Shown: piece by piece, positions 1-8,822 of the stretch | How the letters are laid out: each line of letters opens with the position of its first letter | How positions within the stretch are numbered: position 1 is the stretch's first letter | Assembly: GCA_003022725.1 (NCBI GenBank) | Contig: PXSQ01000068.1 | Location: 1-63,672, forward strand | Length of the DNA stretch: 63,672 nt | Direction of reading: 5' to 3' | Source: Halobacteriales archaeon SW_7_65_23 | GTDB lineage: Archaea; Halobacteriota; Halobacteria; Halobacteriales; Haloarculaceae | Program-made: the position numbers and the translations under genes | The notes under the pieces: model-generated | Seen by the model: the letters and a program-made list of their open reading frames with translations, nothing else | Database searches by the model: none | Told to the model about the DNA's origin: nothing

Positions 1-128
1 GACGAACTGCTCCAGCGATCAACCAAAACAGCAATCAGCTGTGACCTCTCAATTGAGACTACCAGAGGCAAACTCTAGACCGCTTTGCGACGCGACCAAT
101 CGACTGGTTGGATTACCCACGGAGGAAT

Positions 129-157
129 CCTCGCGCTTCAGCGCGGGGAGGAAGTCA
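129..157 (+). mobile_element. Right-end hairpin of an IS200/IS605-type (TnpB) element
   Basis: An 8-bp stem with one wobble pair (129-136 with 141-148) and a TTCA loop is followed by AGGAAGTCA. The same layout, a GC stem with a TTCA loop and then GGAGGATGTCA, closes the intact TnpB element near 50726. In IS605 elements this end also forms the 3' part of the guide RNA. The corresponding tnpB would lie to the left of the window. No TnpB coding sequence is readable in bases 1-120, so this may be a remnant. The last bases TCA are also the complement of the aspS stop codon. Confidence 0.5.
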
Positions 158-1456
158 AGGACTCAGCCGCTGCCGATCCCGCGGGAACAGAACTGCCTCG
201 CGGATGTTGTCAAGGCCGAGCATCGTCATCACGAGCCGTTCCGCACCGAGGCCCCAGCCGGCGTGGGGCGGCATCCCGTAACGGAACATCTTCGTGTAGT
301 ACTCGAACGCCTCGGGTTCGAGCCCCTGCTGTTCGAACCCCTCGATGAGGCGGTCGTGGCGGTGCTCACGCTGGCCGCCCGAGACGAGCTCCAGCCGCGG
401 GTGCATCAGGTCGAACCCCGTCGACAGCTCGTCGTCCTCCTTGTCCATGATGTAGAACGGCTTGATCTCGCTTGGCCATTCGGTGATGAAGTAGTGCTCG
501 CCGATCTCCTCGCCCAGGGCCCGCTCGCCCTCGGTCGGGAGGTCGTCGCCCCACACCAGCGGCTCGTCCAGCGCACCCGTCGCGTTGATTCGCTCGATGA
601 CCTCTTCGTAGGACAGCCGCGGGAACCCGGCGTCGGGCACCTCGAAGGAGTCGGCCATCCCCAGCGCCTCCAGCTCATCCTGGCAGTTCTCCGCGATGCC
701 CTCGTAGGCAGCGATGACGACCGCCTCGCAGGCGTCCATCGCGTCGTGTTCGTCGTAGAACGCCGACTCGAAGTCGATCGACGTCGCCTCGTTGAGGTGC
801 CGCGGCGTGTTGTGTTCCTCGGCGCGGAAGATCGGGCCGATCTCGAAAACGCGTTCGAGGCCGGAGCCGACCATCAGCTGCTTGAACAGCTGCGGGCTCT
901 GGTTCATGAACGCCTCGCGGCCGAAGTACGTGATCGGGAACAGCTCCGTGCCGCCCTCCGTTCCGGTAGCGACGATCTTCGGCGTGTTGATCTCCGTACA
1001 GCCGAGGTCGCGGAACTGCTCGCGGACCGAGCGCAGCAGCTCCGCGCGGATCTCGAAGACCGCCTGCACCTCCGCCTTCCGGAGGTCGAGCGTCCGGTTG
1101 TCGAGGCGGGTCGACAGCTCCGCGTCGACCTTCCCCGAGGGGTCCAACGGCAGTTCCGGGTCGGCCTCGGCCAGCACTTCGATGTTCTCGGGGACGACCT
1201 CGACGCCGGTCGGGGCGCGGTCCTCCTCCTCTACGTCGCCCCCGACCGCGACGACGCTCTCGCGGTGGAGGTCCAGCCCCGTCTCGACCAGGTCGTCGGC
1301 CATCCCGTCTTTCTCGAACTTGACCTGGATCTTCCCGGTCGTGTCCCGGAGGATGAGAAAGGCGATCCCGCCGAGGTCCCTGATCTCGTGAACCCAGCCG
1401 GCGACCGTGACGCTGTCGCCCGGCGCCGCATCTGCCGTGTAGGTGCGTGATTCCAT
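155..1456 (-). CDS. aspS: Aspartyl-tRNA synthetase, archaeal type
   Basis: Charges tRNA(Asp) with aspartate in the cytoplasm. The 433-residue protein has the compact archaeal/eukaryal class IIb layout without the bacterial insertion domain. An N-terminal OB-fold anticodon-binding domain (about 1-100, with [11 protein letters not shown] and FLILRD) leads into the catalytic domain. Motif 2 is visible as [20 protein letters not shown] near residue 210 and motif 3 as [11 protein letters not shown] near 405, with the usual C-terminal end LFPRDRQR. Haloarchaeal AspRS may also charge tRNA(Asn), with the misacylated tRNA amidated by GatCAB, and gatB lies at 30.6-32.1 kb; whether this enzyme is non-discriminating cannot be told by eye. 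The gene looks intact although a TnpB-type end abuts its stop. Confidence 0.97.
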   Translation of the reverse strand: MESRTYTADAAPGDSVTVAGWVHEIRDLGGIAFLILRDTTGKIQVKFEKDGMADDLVETGLDLHRESVVAVGGDVEEEDRAPTGVEVVPENIEVLAEADPELPLDPSGKVDAELSTRLDNRTLDLRKAEVQAVFEIRAELLRSVREQFRDLGCTEINTPKIVATGTEGGTELFPITYFGREAFMNQSPQLFKQLMVGSGLERVFEIGPIFRAEEHNTPRHLNEATSIDFESAFYDEHDAMDACEAVVIAAYEGIAENCQDELEALGMADSFEVPDAGFPRLSYEEVIERINATGALDEPLVWGDDLPTEGERALGEEIGEHYFITEWPSEIKPFYIMDKEDDELSTGFDLMHPRLELVSGGQREHRHDRLIEGFEQQGLEPEAFEYYTKMFRYGMPPHAGWGLGAERLVMTMLGLDNIREAVLFPRDRQRLSP

Positions 1457-1535
1457 GGGCGTGAGTTTCCCTCCCCGTAACTTAAACTCGGTCTTTCCGC
1501 CCGCACAGTCCGATAGCGATCAGCGATCGTTGTGG

Positions 1536-1643
1536 TACTGGTGGCTGTACTTCTTTTACTCACCAGTCTCTGCTATCTGCGGAGACAGACCCTTTTCACC
1601 TGGATTCTCAATTCGAGTTTTCACGTACTTACAGCCACCAGTA
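1536..1643. repeat. Inverted-repeat mini-element A (108 bp)
   Basis: Begins TACTGGTGGCTGTA and ends with the exact reverse complement, TACAGCCACCAGTA, so the terminal repeats are 14 bp. It has no coding capacity. Its right half recurs in inverted orientation, nearly identical, as the left half of the element at 43013-43131. Flanking trinucleotides are TGG and TGA, so no clean target duplication is visible. It is most simply a non-autonomous transposon (MITE). Confidence 0.75.
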
Positions 1644-1884
1644 TGAGTCGGCACTGGATCGACCGCACGCCCCCCTTGTAGCGTCCGCCACGCGACCCGT
1701 CGAGCGCCGGTAGATACCCGCGCGACAATAAAGTCAGAAAAAATATATATTCGCCAATCTATAAAACTTATATAGATAAACTTTTTATTACTTTTTGGTG
1801 CCAACCGCCCTCAGAACGCTATTCACGACTGGATACAGCAGGTCGATCTACGTAGCGTGTCATTGAGCGTCGTGTACATATTCA

Positions 1885-1992
1885 TACTGTCGGACGTAAC
1901 TCTGTGTCACGTCGTGACACTCTCCTGGCTGTATTCGCACGGGTGAACGGCTGAACGTGACGCGTGACTCCACGAAATTACGTCCGACAGTA
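1885..1992. repeat. Inverted-repeat mini-element B (108 bp) with TCA duplication
   Basis: Begins TACTGTCGGACGTAA and ends with its exact reverse complement. Both sides carry the trinucleotide TCA (1882-1884 and 1993-1995), consistent with a 3-bp target duplication. An internal palindrome GTGTCAC-GTC-GTGACAC lies near 1903-1919. The left half recurs inverted at 43082-43131. No ORF is present, so this is a MITE-like element. Confidence 0.8.
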
Positions 1993-2419
1993 TCACAATT
2001 CGTGGGGTTCCTGCCAGGAGATCTATTCATCGAAGGGTGGCGGTCCGAGGAGGTCGAGTTCGTACGTCTCCAGAACAGCGTCGAGCCGTTCGAGTTACTC
2101 TTCGGAGGATACGATATGACTCGTTACCGCCGGGCAGACACAGTACCCAAGATTCAAGCCCTGAACTCCCTGTATTTCCGAGGCAGTCTGAAAATAATCA
2201 CGACAACCACTATGAATGCGTGAGGATATGTGCTATCATCCGTTCGTCCACACGGCGAGACCGCCGTATTTTACCGACCAGAACCCCGCTTCCGAACCGA
2301 TCGCCACGGAAATCCGAGTGGGACGACATATATACTTTGAGATAAAAAGTTGAAACTCTTTGCTTTCGATTATTCTATCGTATCGAACAAAAGTCGGTCT
2401 GAGGTGGTTACCAGGTTAG

Positions 2420-2855
2420 TGACCGGAACGGACTGACGCTTGCGGAATTGACTGACGTAAGAGTCGGTTTTTGATCGAACGGGACGGCACATACGAGATT
2501 GCACTACACCCGTTCGCAGTGTACGAATCCGCACGCCATCGCCGACATGCGTATCACGTTGCCAAAAACAAAGTCGAGCGCCTCGCAGAAATAACCGGTG
2601 AGGAGGTGAACTTCACCGTGAGAGAACAGGGTCGTCTCATTATGATCCATACTGCAATCGCCAACTCTTCAGGTGAGCACACACTCAAGTTACGACATCC
2701 TCGACAAGTGGGGGCTTCCCCGTGAGACTGACGCGACGATCACCACCCGGCCGGCGCTGTTCGAGGTACTGGAGACTACCGAGGCGCGAGGATACGGCGT
2801 CGTTGACGAGGAGTTCACCGAGGGCCTCATCGCCGCGGGGACGGGTGCACGATGA
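2420..2855 (+). pseudogene. Decayed IclR-family transcriptional regulator
   Basis: Pieces of an IclR regulator are readable in order but in different frames. A scrap of the helix-turn-helix (GLTLAEL, about 2425-2445) is followed after a frame change by ERDGTYEIAL...YESARHRRHAYHVAKNKVERLAEITGEEVN (about 2474-2630), the N-terminal half of the effector domain. After another frame change comes LPRETDATITTRPALFEVLE...RGYGVVDEEFTEGLIAAG (about 2715-2850). The recognition helix, the centre of the effector domain and the C-terminus are missing. It is inactive as it stands. It sits beside the PdxA2/transport operon, at the opposite border from the intact IclR gene at 17.4 kb, suggesting loss of a second local regulator. 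Confidence 0.75.
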
Positions 2856-2867
2856 ACTGGCAGCTGA

Positions 2868-2894
2868 TACTGTTCCCGGACCGTTGTCACAGTA
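2868..2894. repeat. Tiny TAC...GTA inverted repeat at the pdxA2 stop
   Basis: TACTGT...ACAGTA encloses 15 bases and is flanked by TGA (2865-2867) and TCA (2895-2897). The TCA is also the complement of the pdxA2 stop codon. The ends match the first bases of mini-element B, so it may be a collapsed remnant of that family. A small transcription-terminating hairpin is the alternative. Confidence 0.4.
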
Positions 2895-3923
2895 TCACGA
2901 CCGGTGGCGGACAGCCTCGACGGCAAGTCGGACGCTGCCACTCATGCTGTCGGGAGTGGCGACGCCGTCACCGGCGATGTCGTAGGCTGTTCCGTGGAGC
3001 GTTGTCGTGCGGACGAACGGGAACCCGAGCACGGCGACGGCCGCGCCCACGCCGCCGCCGTCGACGTAGCTGTTGACAAACAGCGGGATGTGGCCCTGGT
3101 CGTGGTACATCGCGATCATGCAGTCGAACTCGCCGGCGAGGGCGCGGTTGAACGCGCTGTCTGGCGGGAGCGGCCCGCGGGCGTCGATCCCCCGCTCGCG
3201 CGCCCGTTCGACGGCGGGTCGAACCGTCCGGTCGTCGAACTCGCCGATGACGCCGCTGTCGCCCGCGTGAGGGTCGACGCCGAGCACACCCAGCGACGGG
3301 TTATCGATCCCGACCTCCGGCAGGTGGTCGTGGGTGACTCGGATCGTCTCGAGGACTGTTTCGGTCGATACGTGCTCCACTGCCGTCGCGAGGGGGACGT
3401 GGAGCGAGCAGTGGGTGACGTACAGCTCGCCGTCGGTCAACAGCGGCGTGTACTCCTCGACGCCAGTCCGCGCGGCCATCATGTCCGTGTGGCCGGCGAA
3501 CTCGCTGCCCGCTCGGCTGATCGCCTCCTTGTGGATCGGGGCGTTGCAGATCCCGTCGACGGTTCCCTCGACGGCCAGGTCGATACTCCGCTCGACGTAC
3601 GCGAGGCTGGCGCGGCCGTACTCGCTTTGAACCTCGCCGCGGGTCACCGGCGACGCGACGTTGTCGAAGTCGACGACTCCGACCGCGTCGGCGTCGGTGT
3701 CGCCCCCGAGCGCGGGCGCGTCCGCTGCGCTGTCGACCCGACGGAGTTCGACGTCGATCCCGAACCGCTCCCGCTCGGCCTGCAGGAACGCGTAGTCACC
3801 CAGCACGACGGGGGCCGACGCCCCGCGCACCGCCGGATCGGCGAGCGCCTTCAGCGTGATTTCGGGGCCGATCCCCGCGGGGTCGCCCATCGTCACGGCG
3901 AGGCGTGGGTTTGCTCCGGTCAT
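2895..3923 (-). CDS. PdxA2-like 4-phospho-sugar-acid dehydrogenase
   Basis: Member of the PdxA family, NAD-dependent metal-binding dehydrogenases that oxidise and decarboxylate a 4-phosphorylated 2-hydroxy acid. The 342-residue protein begins LAVTMGDPAGIGPEI and shows the family metal ligands in AGHTDMMA and MYHDQGHIPLF, plus NAPIHKEA. PdxA proper acts in vitamin B6 synthesis, a route haloarchaea generally do not use. PdxA2 enzymes act on 4-phospho-D-threonate or 4-phospho-D-erythronate to give dihydroxyacetone phosphate and CO2. The neighbours (sugar ABC importer, FGGY kinases) favour this catabolic role. It lies 115 bp downstream of the transporter ATPase on the same strand, probably at the end of that operon. 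The DUF1537 kinase that usually partners PdxA2 is absent, so an FGGY kinase may substitute (inference). Confidence 0.8.
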   Translation of the reverse strand: MTGANPRLAVTMGDPAGIGPEITLKALADPAVRGASAPVVLGDYAFLQAERERFGIDVELRRVDSAADAPALGGDTDADAVGVVDFDNVASPVTRGEVQSEYGRASLAYVERSIDLAVEGTVDGICNAPIHKEAISRAGSEFAGHTDMMAARTGVEEYTPLLTDGELYVTHCSLHVPLATAVEHVSTETVLETIRVTHDHLPEVGIDNPSLGVLGVDPHAGDSGVIGEFDDRTVRPAVERARERGIDARGPLPPDSAFNRALAGEFDCMIAMYHDQGHIPLFVNSYVDGGGVGAAVAVLGFPFVRTTTLHGTAYDIAGDGVATPDSMSGSVRLAVEAVRHRS

Positions 3924-4038
3924 AGCTGACTCTGTGGATGGCGACTGTCTTCAACCTTCCTCCGTTTCGCCGTCCACGCCGAACAGAAAGAACGATCCGC
4001 GCTGACCGGTCCCGGCCGGGGAGCCGTCGCTGCGCCGA

Positions 4039-5424
4039 TCAGGCGACCTGTCTGTCGGGTTCGGCGCGTTTATCCCGGCCGTAATAGACGGTCTCCTCGG
4101 TTTCGGGGTCGAACAGGTGGATCTTCCGGTGTGGGATGCGGAAGTCCACTTCCTCGCCCACCTGCGGCAACGCGGTCCGGTCGGTCTTGACCGACAGCTC
4201 GTCGGTGCGCTGGAACCGGACGCTGATCCGGTCGGCGGGCGCGTCGCCGTTCAGGTCACCCGGGCGGACGCCGAGGCGGTAGTCGCCCCTGACGAGTTCC
4301 GGGGCCTCGTCGGGGAGCTCGAACCGGAACTCGTCGCTCCGGACCGTGCTGTTCTCGATGGAGACGTTGGTCCAGTGGAGCTCGTCGGCCGCCGCGGCGT
4401 CCGAGCTCGGCACTGTCTCGACGGCCGTTACCGACGAGACGGACTCCCGCTCGATCGACGCGGTGTACTCGTGCTCGTTTTCGAGGTAGACCACCGCCTC
4501 GCTCCCCGTCGGCTCGGTCACCTCGACGGTCGCGGTGCCCGAAACCTCGCCGTCGGGGCGGAGCTCGACGTCCTCGGGCCTGATCCCCAGCAGGTACGTG
4601 CCGTCCGCCAGGTCGGGGCCCTCCCCCGGGAAGCTGAAGCTGAAGTTCTCGCTCGAAACGGTCCCGTTCTCGACGGTCACCTCCGCGAAGTTCATCGTCA
4701 GCTCGCCGATGAACTGCGCGACGAAGTAGTTCTCGGGGCGGTCGTAGACGTCGGCGGGTTCGTCGATCTGCTGGATCTCCCCCCCGTCCATCACGACGAT
4801 CCGGTCACCCATCGTCATCGCCTCTTCCTGGTCGTGTGTCACGTAGATCGTCGTCTTGCCCAGCTCCTGGTGGATGCGCTGGAACTCGGTGCGCATCTGG
4901 AGGCGGAGCTTCGCGTCCAGGTTCGAGAGCGGCTCGTCCATCAGGAACGCCTCCGGCTTCTGGACGATCGCCCGGCCCAGGGCGACCCGCTGTTTCTGCC
5001 CGCCCGACAGCTGGTCCGGCGTTTTCTCCAGCGTCTCCTCGATCTCCATCATCTCGGCGAACTGCCGGACCCGCTCGTCGATCTCCTCGCCCGAGAGGCC
5101 GCTGGACTTCTCCAGCCCGTAGCGCATGTTCCCGTCGACGGTCTTGTGGGGGTACAGCGCGTAGTTCTGGAACACCATCGCGACGTCGCGGTCCCGGGGC
5201 GGCAGATCGGTCACGTCCTCACCGCCAATGAGGACCCGCCCCTCGGTTGGCTCTTCCAGGCCGGCGATCGTCCGTAACGCCGTCGATTTGCCACTTCCCG
5301 ACGGCCCGACGATGACGATGAATTCGCCGTCCTCGATGGTCAGGTCGATGTTGTCGTTGGCGACGATCGTCCCCTCTGGACCGCCGAACCGCTTCACGAG
5401 ACTGTCGAGTTCGACACTGGCCAT
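4039..5424 (-). CDS. Sugar-type ABC transporter ATPase (MalK/UgpC family) with enlarged C-terminus
   Basis: Energises the importer encoded just upstream. The start is at MASVELDSL; the open frame continues upstream without homology. Visible motifs are Walker [11 protein letters not shown]-loop QNYALYPH, signature LSGGQKQR, Walker [12 protein letters not shown] and H-loop VTHDQEEA. At 461 residues it is about 90 longer than a typical MalK. The C-terminal OB/TOBE region contains a tandem duplication: a segment around [16 protein letters not shown] ending [11 protein letters not shown] is repeated about 100 residues later around [16 protein letters not shown] ending RLGVRPGDL. It follows the second permease by 65 bp. 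One ATPase may serve several importers in haloarchaea, but the adjacency suggests dedication. Confidence 0.93.
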   Translation of the reverse strand: MASVELDSLVKRFGGPEGTIVANDNIDLTIEDGEFIVIVGPSGSGKSTALRTIAGLEEPTEGRVLIGGEDVTDLPPRDRDVAMVFQNYALYPHKTVDGNMRYGLEKSSGLSGEEIDERVRQFAEMMEIEETLEKTPDQLSGGQKQRVALGRAIVQKPEAFLMDEPLSNLDAKLRLQMRTEFQRIHQELGKTTIYVTHDQEEAMTMGDRIVVMDGGEIQQIDEPADVYDRPENYFVAQFIGELTMNFAEVTVENGTVSSENFSFSFPGEGPDLADGTYLLGIRPEDVELRPDGEVSGTATVEVTEPTGSEAVVYLENEHEYTASIERESVSSVTAVETVPSSDAAAADELHWTNVSIENSTVRSDEFRFELPDEAPELVRGDYRLGVRPGDLNGDAPADRISVRFQRTDELSVKTDRTALPQVGEEVDFRIPHRKIHLFDPETEETVYYGRDKRAEPDRQVA

Positions 5425-5489
5425 ACTACGTGAAACACTCTCGCGGTTCACTATAATAGTTGCGGTGACACGTCGTCCGGCGGCGCCGA

Positions 5490-6395
5490 TCAATCGATCC
5501 CCGTCTGGGCGTTCATCCCCTCGATGAGGAACTTCCCGAGGAAGTACGCGAGGATCAACACCGGGGAGACGGTCACGATGATCGCTGCCGACATCGGCGA
5601 AACAAGCAGATCGGAGGAGGTGACGTACGTCGAGACCAGCACCGGCATCGTCCGCAGGCTCTCGTCGTTGGTCAGCAGGAACGGGAAGATGAAGTTGTTC
5701 CAAGAGTAGATGAAGATCAGGATCCCCGTCGCGAAGAACGCGGGCTTCATATTGGGAACGATGATGTTGATGACCGCACGCACCCGCGTGTCGCCGTCGA
5801 CCATCGCGGCCTCCTCGAGTTCCTCGGGGAACTCCTCGAAGAAGACGGTGAGGAACCACACCGCGAACGGGATCGCGAACGTCATGTACGCGAGGACGAT
5901 CGCGGTCCGCGAGTTGCCGATCCCGAGGGCGTCCCAGACGAAGAACATCGAGATGCTGAACGCGATCGGCGGGATCAGGATCGGGAGAAGGAACGCGACC
6001 CGCAGGGGCATGCCGCCGGTGTCGAACCGGGCGATCGAGTAGGCTGCGAACGCGCCGACGGCGAGCGAGAGCAGCGTCGCCGCGCCGGCGACGAACAGCG
6101 TGTTGAACAGGTACAGGTGGACCGGCGACCCGCTCCGGGTGATGTCAACGGTCGACTCGGCGCCCTCTCTCGTTCCCCCGGATCCGGCGTCCACCAGGTC
6201 CCACATGAGTTCGAACGACTCCAGCGTCGGCGTGAAGTTCGTTGCCCCCGGGTTCAGCGCCAGGTGTTCGGGTTTCAGCGCCGTCCAGACGACCCACAGG
6301 AACGGGAACACCGTGAACAGCGCGAAGACGACCAGCACGCTGTCCGCGACGAGTTCGCCTGCCCGCGACTTGATGATCGGCGAGTCAGAAGACAT
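5490..6395 (-). CDS. ABC transporter permease, MalG/UgpE type
   Basis: Inner-membrane subunit of a carbohydrate importer of the CUT1 class. The 301-residue protein has about six hydrophobic segments and the cytoplasmic EAA loop (EELEEAAMVDGDTRVRAVIN) that docks on the ATPase. A periplasmic-side insertion lies between the first two membrane segments (about 45-95). Its start overlaps the end of the upstream permease by 11 bp, so the two are translationally coupled. Confidence 0.93.
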   Translation of the reverse strand: MSSDSPIIKSRAGELVADSVLVVFALFTVFPFLWVVWTALKPEHLALNPGATNFTPTLESFELMWDLVDAGSGGTREGAESTVDITRSGSPVHLYLFNTLFVAGAATLLSLAVGAFAAYSIARFDTGGMPLRVAFLLPILIPPIAFSISMFFVWDALGIGNSRTAIVLAYMTFAIPFAVWFLTVFFEEFPEELEEAAMVDGDTRVRAVINIIVPNMKPAFFATGILIFIYSWNNFIFPFLLTNDESLRTMPVLVSTYVTSSDLLVSPMSAAIIVTVSPVLILAYFLGKFLIEGMNAQTGID

Positions 6396-7311
6396 CCTTC
6401 TGCAACCCTCCTGACCAGTAGAAGACGTACAGCAGCCCGAGCACCATCAGCGTGAGCGAGACGGCCTGCGAGGCGGCGACGCCGAGGTCGTTGAACCGGA
6501 ACCCGATCTTGTAGACGATCCAGCTCCCCGTTTCGGTCGCGGATCCGGGCCCCCCTTCAGTCATCGCGAGCACCTTCGGGAACACCTTCGACGCCTCGAC
6601 GATCCGGATGAACACCGCCACCGCGATGACGGGGAACATCATCGGCAGGGTCACGTCCTTGATGACCTCCAGGCGGGACGCGCCGTCGACTCTGGCGGCC
6701 TCGTGGGGCTCCTCCGGCAGCGACTCCAGCCCCGCCAGAAACAGGATCAGCATGAACGGCGTCCACTCCCAGATATCCGCGATCATGAGCGCCACCAGCG
6801 CGTACGTCGGGTCCGAGAACCACGAGATGTTCACCCCGACCTGGCTCAGCAACAGTGGGACGATGCCGATCCCGTCCTCGAACATGAACCGGAACATCAG
6901 GCCGACCGCGACCCACGAGACGAACATCGGGGTCAGCAACACCGGCAGGACGTACTTCCGGCGTTTGGGTCGCCCCCACAGCAGCAACGCCAGCAGAAAC
7001 CCCAGCACGGTCTGAACCGTCACCACTACGGCGATGAACACCGCCGTGTTCCCCAATGCGTTGTGAAACTCGTTGGATTCGAGCACTGCGGAGGTGTAGT
7101 TCTGGACGCCGACGACGCCCTCGGTCATCCCGCGGAGGACATTGAAGTCCGTGGCGCTGAGATAGCCCAGATAGAGGATCGGGAGCAGCGTCACGAACGC
7201 CAGCAGGAGCGCCGCCGGCGCGACGAGCGTCCACCGGAGCGGTACCACCTCCTGCAGGTCGCCGAGGGTCCGGCTGGCTCGCTCGCGGGAGCCGCCTGGG
7301 TCGGTCGCCAT
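6385..7311 (-). CDS. ABC transporter permease, MalF/UgpA type
   Basis: Partner permease of the CUT1 importer. 308 residues with a cytoplasmic N-terminal tail, about six membrane segments and an EAA loop (PHEAARVDGASRLEVIKDVTLP). The gene starts 3 bp after the stop of the binding-protein gene and overlaps the next permease by 11 bp, so binding protein and both permeases form one tight operon. Confidence 0.93.
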   Translation of the reverse strand: MATDPGGSRERASRTLGDLQEVVPLRWTLVAPAALLLAFVTLLPILYLGYLSATDFNVLRGMTEGVVGVQNYTSAVLESNEFHNALGNTAVFIAVVVTVQTVLGFLLALLLWGRPKRRKYVLPVLLTPMFVSWVAVGLMFRFMFEDGIGIVPLLLSQVGVNISWFSDPTYALVALMIADIWEWTPFMLILFLAGLESLPEEPHEAARVDGASRLEVIKDVTLPMMFPVIAVAVFIRIVEASKVFPKVLAMTEGGPGSATETGSWIVYKIGFRFNDLGVAASQAVSLTLMVLGLLYVFYWSGGLQKDVF

Positions 7312-7314
7312 GGC

Positions 7315-8757
7315 TCACTCCATCGCGTTCTCGACCGCCTCGATGCCGGCGTCGATGGCGTCCTCGACGGACTTCCCGCCGGCGAGCGCGGCCGACAGTT
7401 CCTCCCCGTTGCGGGTGTTGGCCTGCAACGCCCCCGGGTACTTCGAGATGGACTTGCCGCCGGTGATCAGCTCCTCTAAGTTCTCCCACAGAAGCGGGTT
7501 CGACTCGACCACCTCGTCGTCGTCGAGCGTGTCGTAACAGACCGGCGAGCCCCCGTTGAGGATTCGCTGCTTGCGCATCTCGAAGCTGTTGGCCCACTGG
7601 ATGTACGTCCACGCGGCCTGGGCGCGCTCCTCCGAGAGGTTCGCGGGGATGCCCAGCGACCACGACCCGACCGCCGGCGACCCCCCTGGCGTGTCGTACT
7701 GCTTGATCTGCCCGTTCTCGGTGTTCTCCGCCAGCGCGTTGTTCATGTTGACGTAGAAGATGTTGTAGTTGATCGCCGAGAAGCCGTCCCCCCGGCCGAC
7801 GTGCTCGGACACCTCCGGGAAGCCCCAGGAGCCGGAGCCGTCAGGACCGCCCTCGTGGATAATCCGGATCCAGTCCTCTGTGGCCTCGATGGCCTCCTGG
7901 CGGTAGTCGCCGTAGACGGGGTTGCCCTCCTCGTCGATGAAGGTACCACCTTTTCCCTGGAAGAGGCCGAGCCACTGGTCGTTGGCCTTCGTCCCGCTCT
8001 GGCCCATCAGGGCCGCGCCGTGAACGTCGCCGTCGGTCATCTCCGTGATGTTTACCGTCATGTCCGCGTAGGCCGAGACGCTCTCGGTCCCCGACTGGAG
8101 GTCCTCGCCGAACTCCGACTCGTACTGGGCGGCGAACTCGTCGTCCTGGAGGAGGTCCTCGCGGTAGCCCGCCCCCAGCGTCCACTGCCAGAACGGGATC
8201 GTCCAGGTCGTCCCCTCGAAATGTGCGACGGTGTCCCAGACCTCCTCCAGGTAGTTGTCCGAGTCGACCACGTCACTCCTGTCGATCAGGCTGTCCAGCG
8301 GCAGCAGGTTCTCGCCCAGCGCGAAGTCGCCGACCCAGTAGGTGTCGATCGTCATCACGTCGTAGGCGCTCTCGTCGGCTGCCACCTGGTTGCTCGCCTC
8401 CTCCTGGGTCTGCTCGTAGCCGAAGTCCGTCCAGTTGACGGTGACGCCGTACTCGTCCTCGAACTGATCGCTCATCTCCGCCAGCACGAGGTTGTCGGCG
8501 ACGCCCTCTGCCAGCACGTTGATCTCCTCAACCTCCAGTTCGCCGGGAGCGACGTCGAGGTCGTCGGGCGAAACCGACCCGCTGCCGTCGTCGCCCCCGC
8601 CGACGCACCCGGCGAGGCCGATCACGCTGGCTGCACCGGCCGCCGTCAGGAACCTCCGTCTGCTGGGACCGGCCGTCGAGGTTGTTCCGGTGACGATCTG
8701 ACTCGCGGTTTCACTGTGAGTACTACTCGCGCGGTCTCCACTCTCACTCCGCGTCAT
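7315..8757 (-). CDS. Extracellular solute-binding lipoprotein of the sugar ABC importer
   Basis: Captures the substrate outside the cell. The start is chosen at MTRSESGDRAS because a TATA box lies 24-34 bases upstream; the frame continues a further 16 codons. A 32-residue hydrophilic leader precedes a Tat signal (SRRRFLTAAG) and lipobox LAGC with Cys51 as the lipidated residue, then a Gly/Asp-rich linker, as is usual for haloarchaeal lipoproteins. The rest is a family 1 (MalE/UgpB-like) binding fold, for example VTVNWTDFGYEQTQEEA and YDVMTIDTYWVGDFA. It is first in the transporter operon. The substrate cannot be read from sequence; the neighbouring enzymes suggest a polyol or sugar acid. Confidence 0.92.
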   Translation of the reverse strand: MTRSESGDRASSTHSETASQIVTGTTSTAGPSRRRFLTAAGAASVIGLAGCVGGGDDGSGSVSPDDLDVAPGELEVEEINVLAEGVADNLVLAEMSDQFEDEYGVTVNWTDFGYEQTQEEASNQVAADESAYDVMTIDTYWVGDFALGENLLPLDSLIDRSDVVDSDNYLEEVWDTVAHFEGTTWTIPFWQWTLGAGYREDLLQDDEFAAQYESEFGEDLQSGTESVSAYADMTVNITEMTDGDVHGAALMGQSGTKANDQWLGLFQGKGGTFIDEEGNPVYGDYRQEAIEATEDWIRIIHEGGPDGSGSWGFPEVSEHVGRGDGFSAINYNIFYVNMNNALAENTENGQIKQYDTPGGSPAVGSWSLGIPANLSEERAQAAWTYIQWANSFEMRKQRILNGGSPVCYDTLDDDEVVESNPLLWENLEELITGGKSISKYPGALQANTRNGEELSAALAGGKSVEDAIDAGIEAVENAME

Positions 8758-8780
8758 ACGTTGCTGTATGCTATTGATGG

Positions 8781-8800
8781 GTAATAAAATTATATGAATA
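8781..8800 (-). promoter_or_regulatory. TATA region of the transporter operon
   Basis: Read on the minus strand this is an AT-rich run containing ATATAATTTTATTA, 24 to 34 bases ahead of the ATG at 8757. That spacing predicts a leaderless or nearly leaderless transcript starting at the binding-protein gene. The upstream oxidoreductase gene stops only 66 bp away, so transport and enzyme genes could also be co-transcribed. Confidence 0.6.
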
Positions 8801-8822
8801 AACACTTACACTTCTCGACTGG

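Larger units (their letters stand above)
1457..2419. other. Gene-poor stretch with two mini-elements and AT-rich DNA
   Basis: No intact gene is convincing here. It contains two 108-bp inverted-repeat elements (1536-1643 and 1885-1992). Between them, about 1736-1800 is unusually AT-rich for this genome and rich in TATAT/ATAAA tracts. Bases 2000-2120 read on the minus strand like the tail of a protein (LERLDAVLETYELDLLG) but have no beginning, so they are probably a gene remnant. A TATA-like run (ACATATATACTTTG) lies near 2329-2342, ahead of the decayed IclR gene. Confidence 0.6.

Noticed and set aside
41-1450. Long plus-strand frame opposite aspS
   Set aside because: It is an antisense shadow of a clear aspartyl-tRNA synthetase; its composition (Arg/Val/Leu-rich without motifs) is typical of such frames in high-GC halophile DNA.
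2895-3923. PdxA as a vitamin B6 biosynthesis enzyme
   Set aside because: Archaea generally make pyridoxal phosphate with PdxS/PdxT, and the surrounding transporter and sugar kinases point to the catabolic PdxA2 branch.
5425-5859. N-terminal extension of the ABC ATPase frame
   Set aside because: It overlaps the permease gene in another frame and has no homology; the ATPase fold begins at MASVELDSL.
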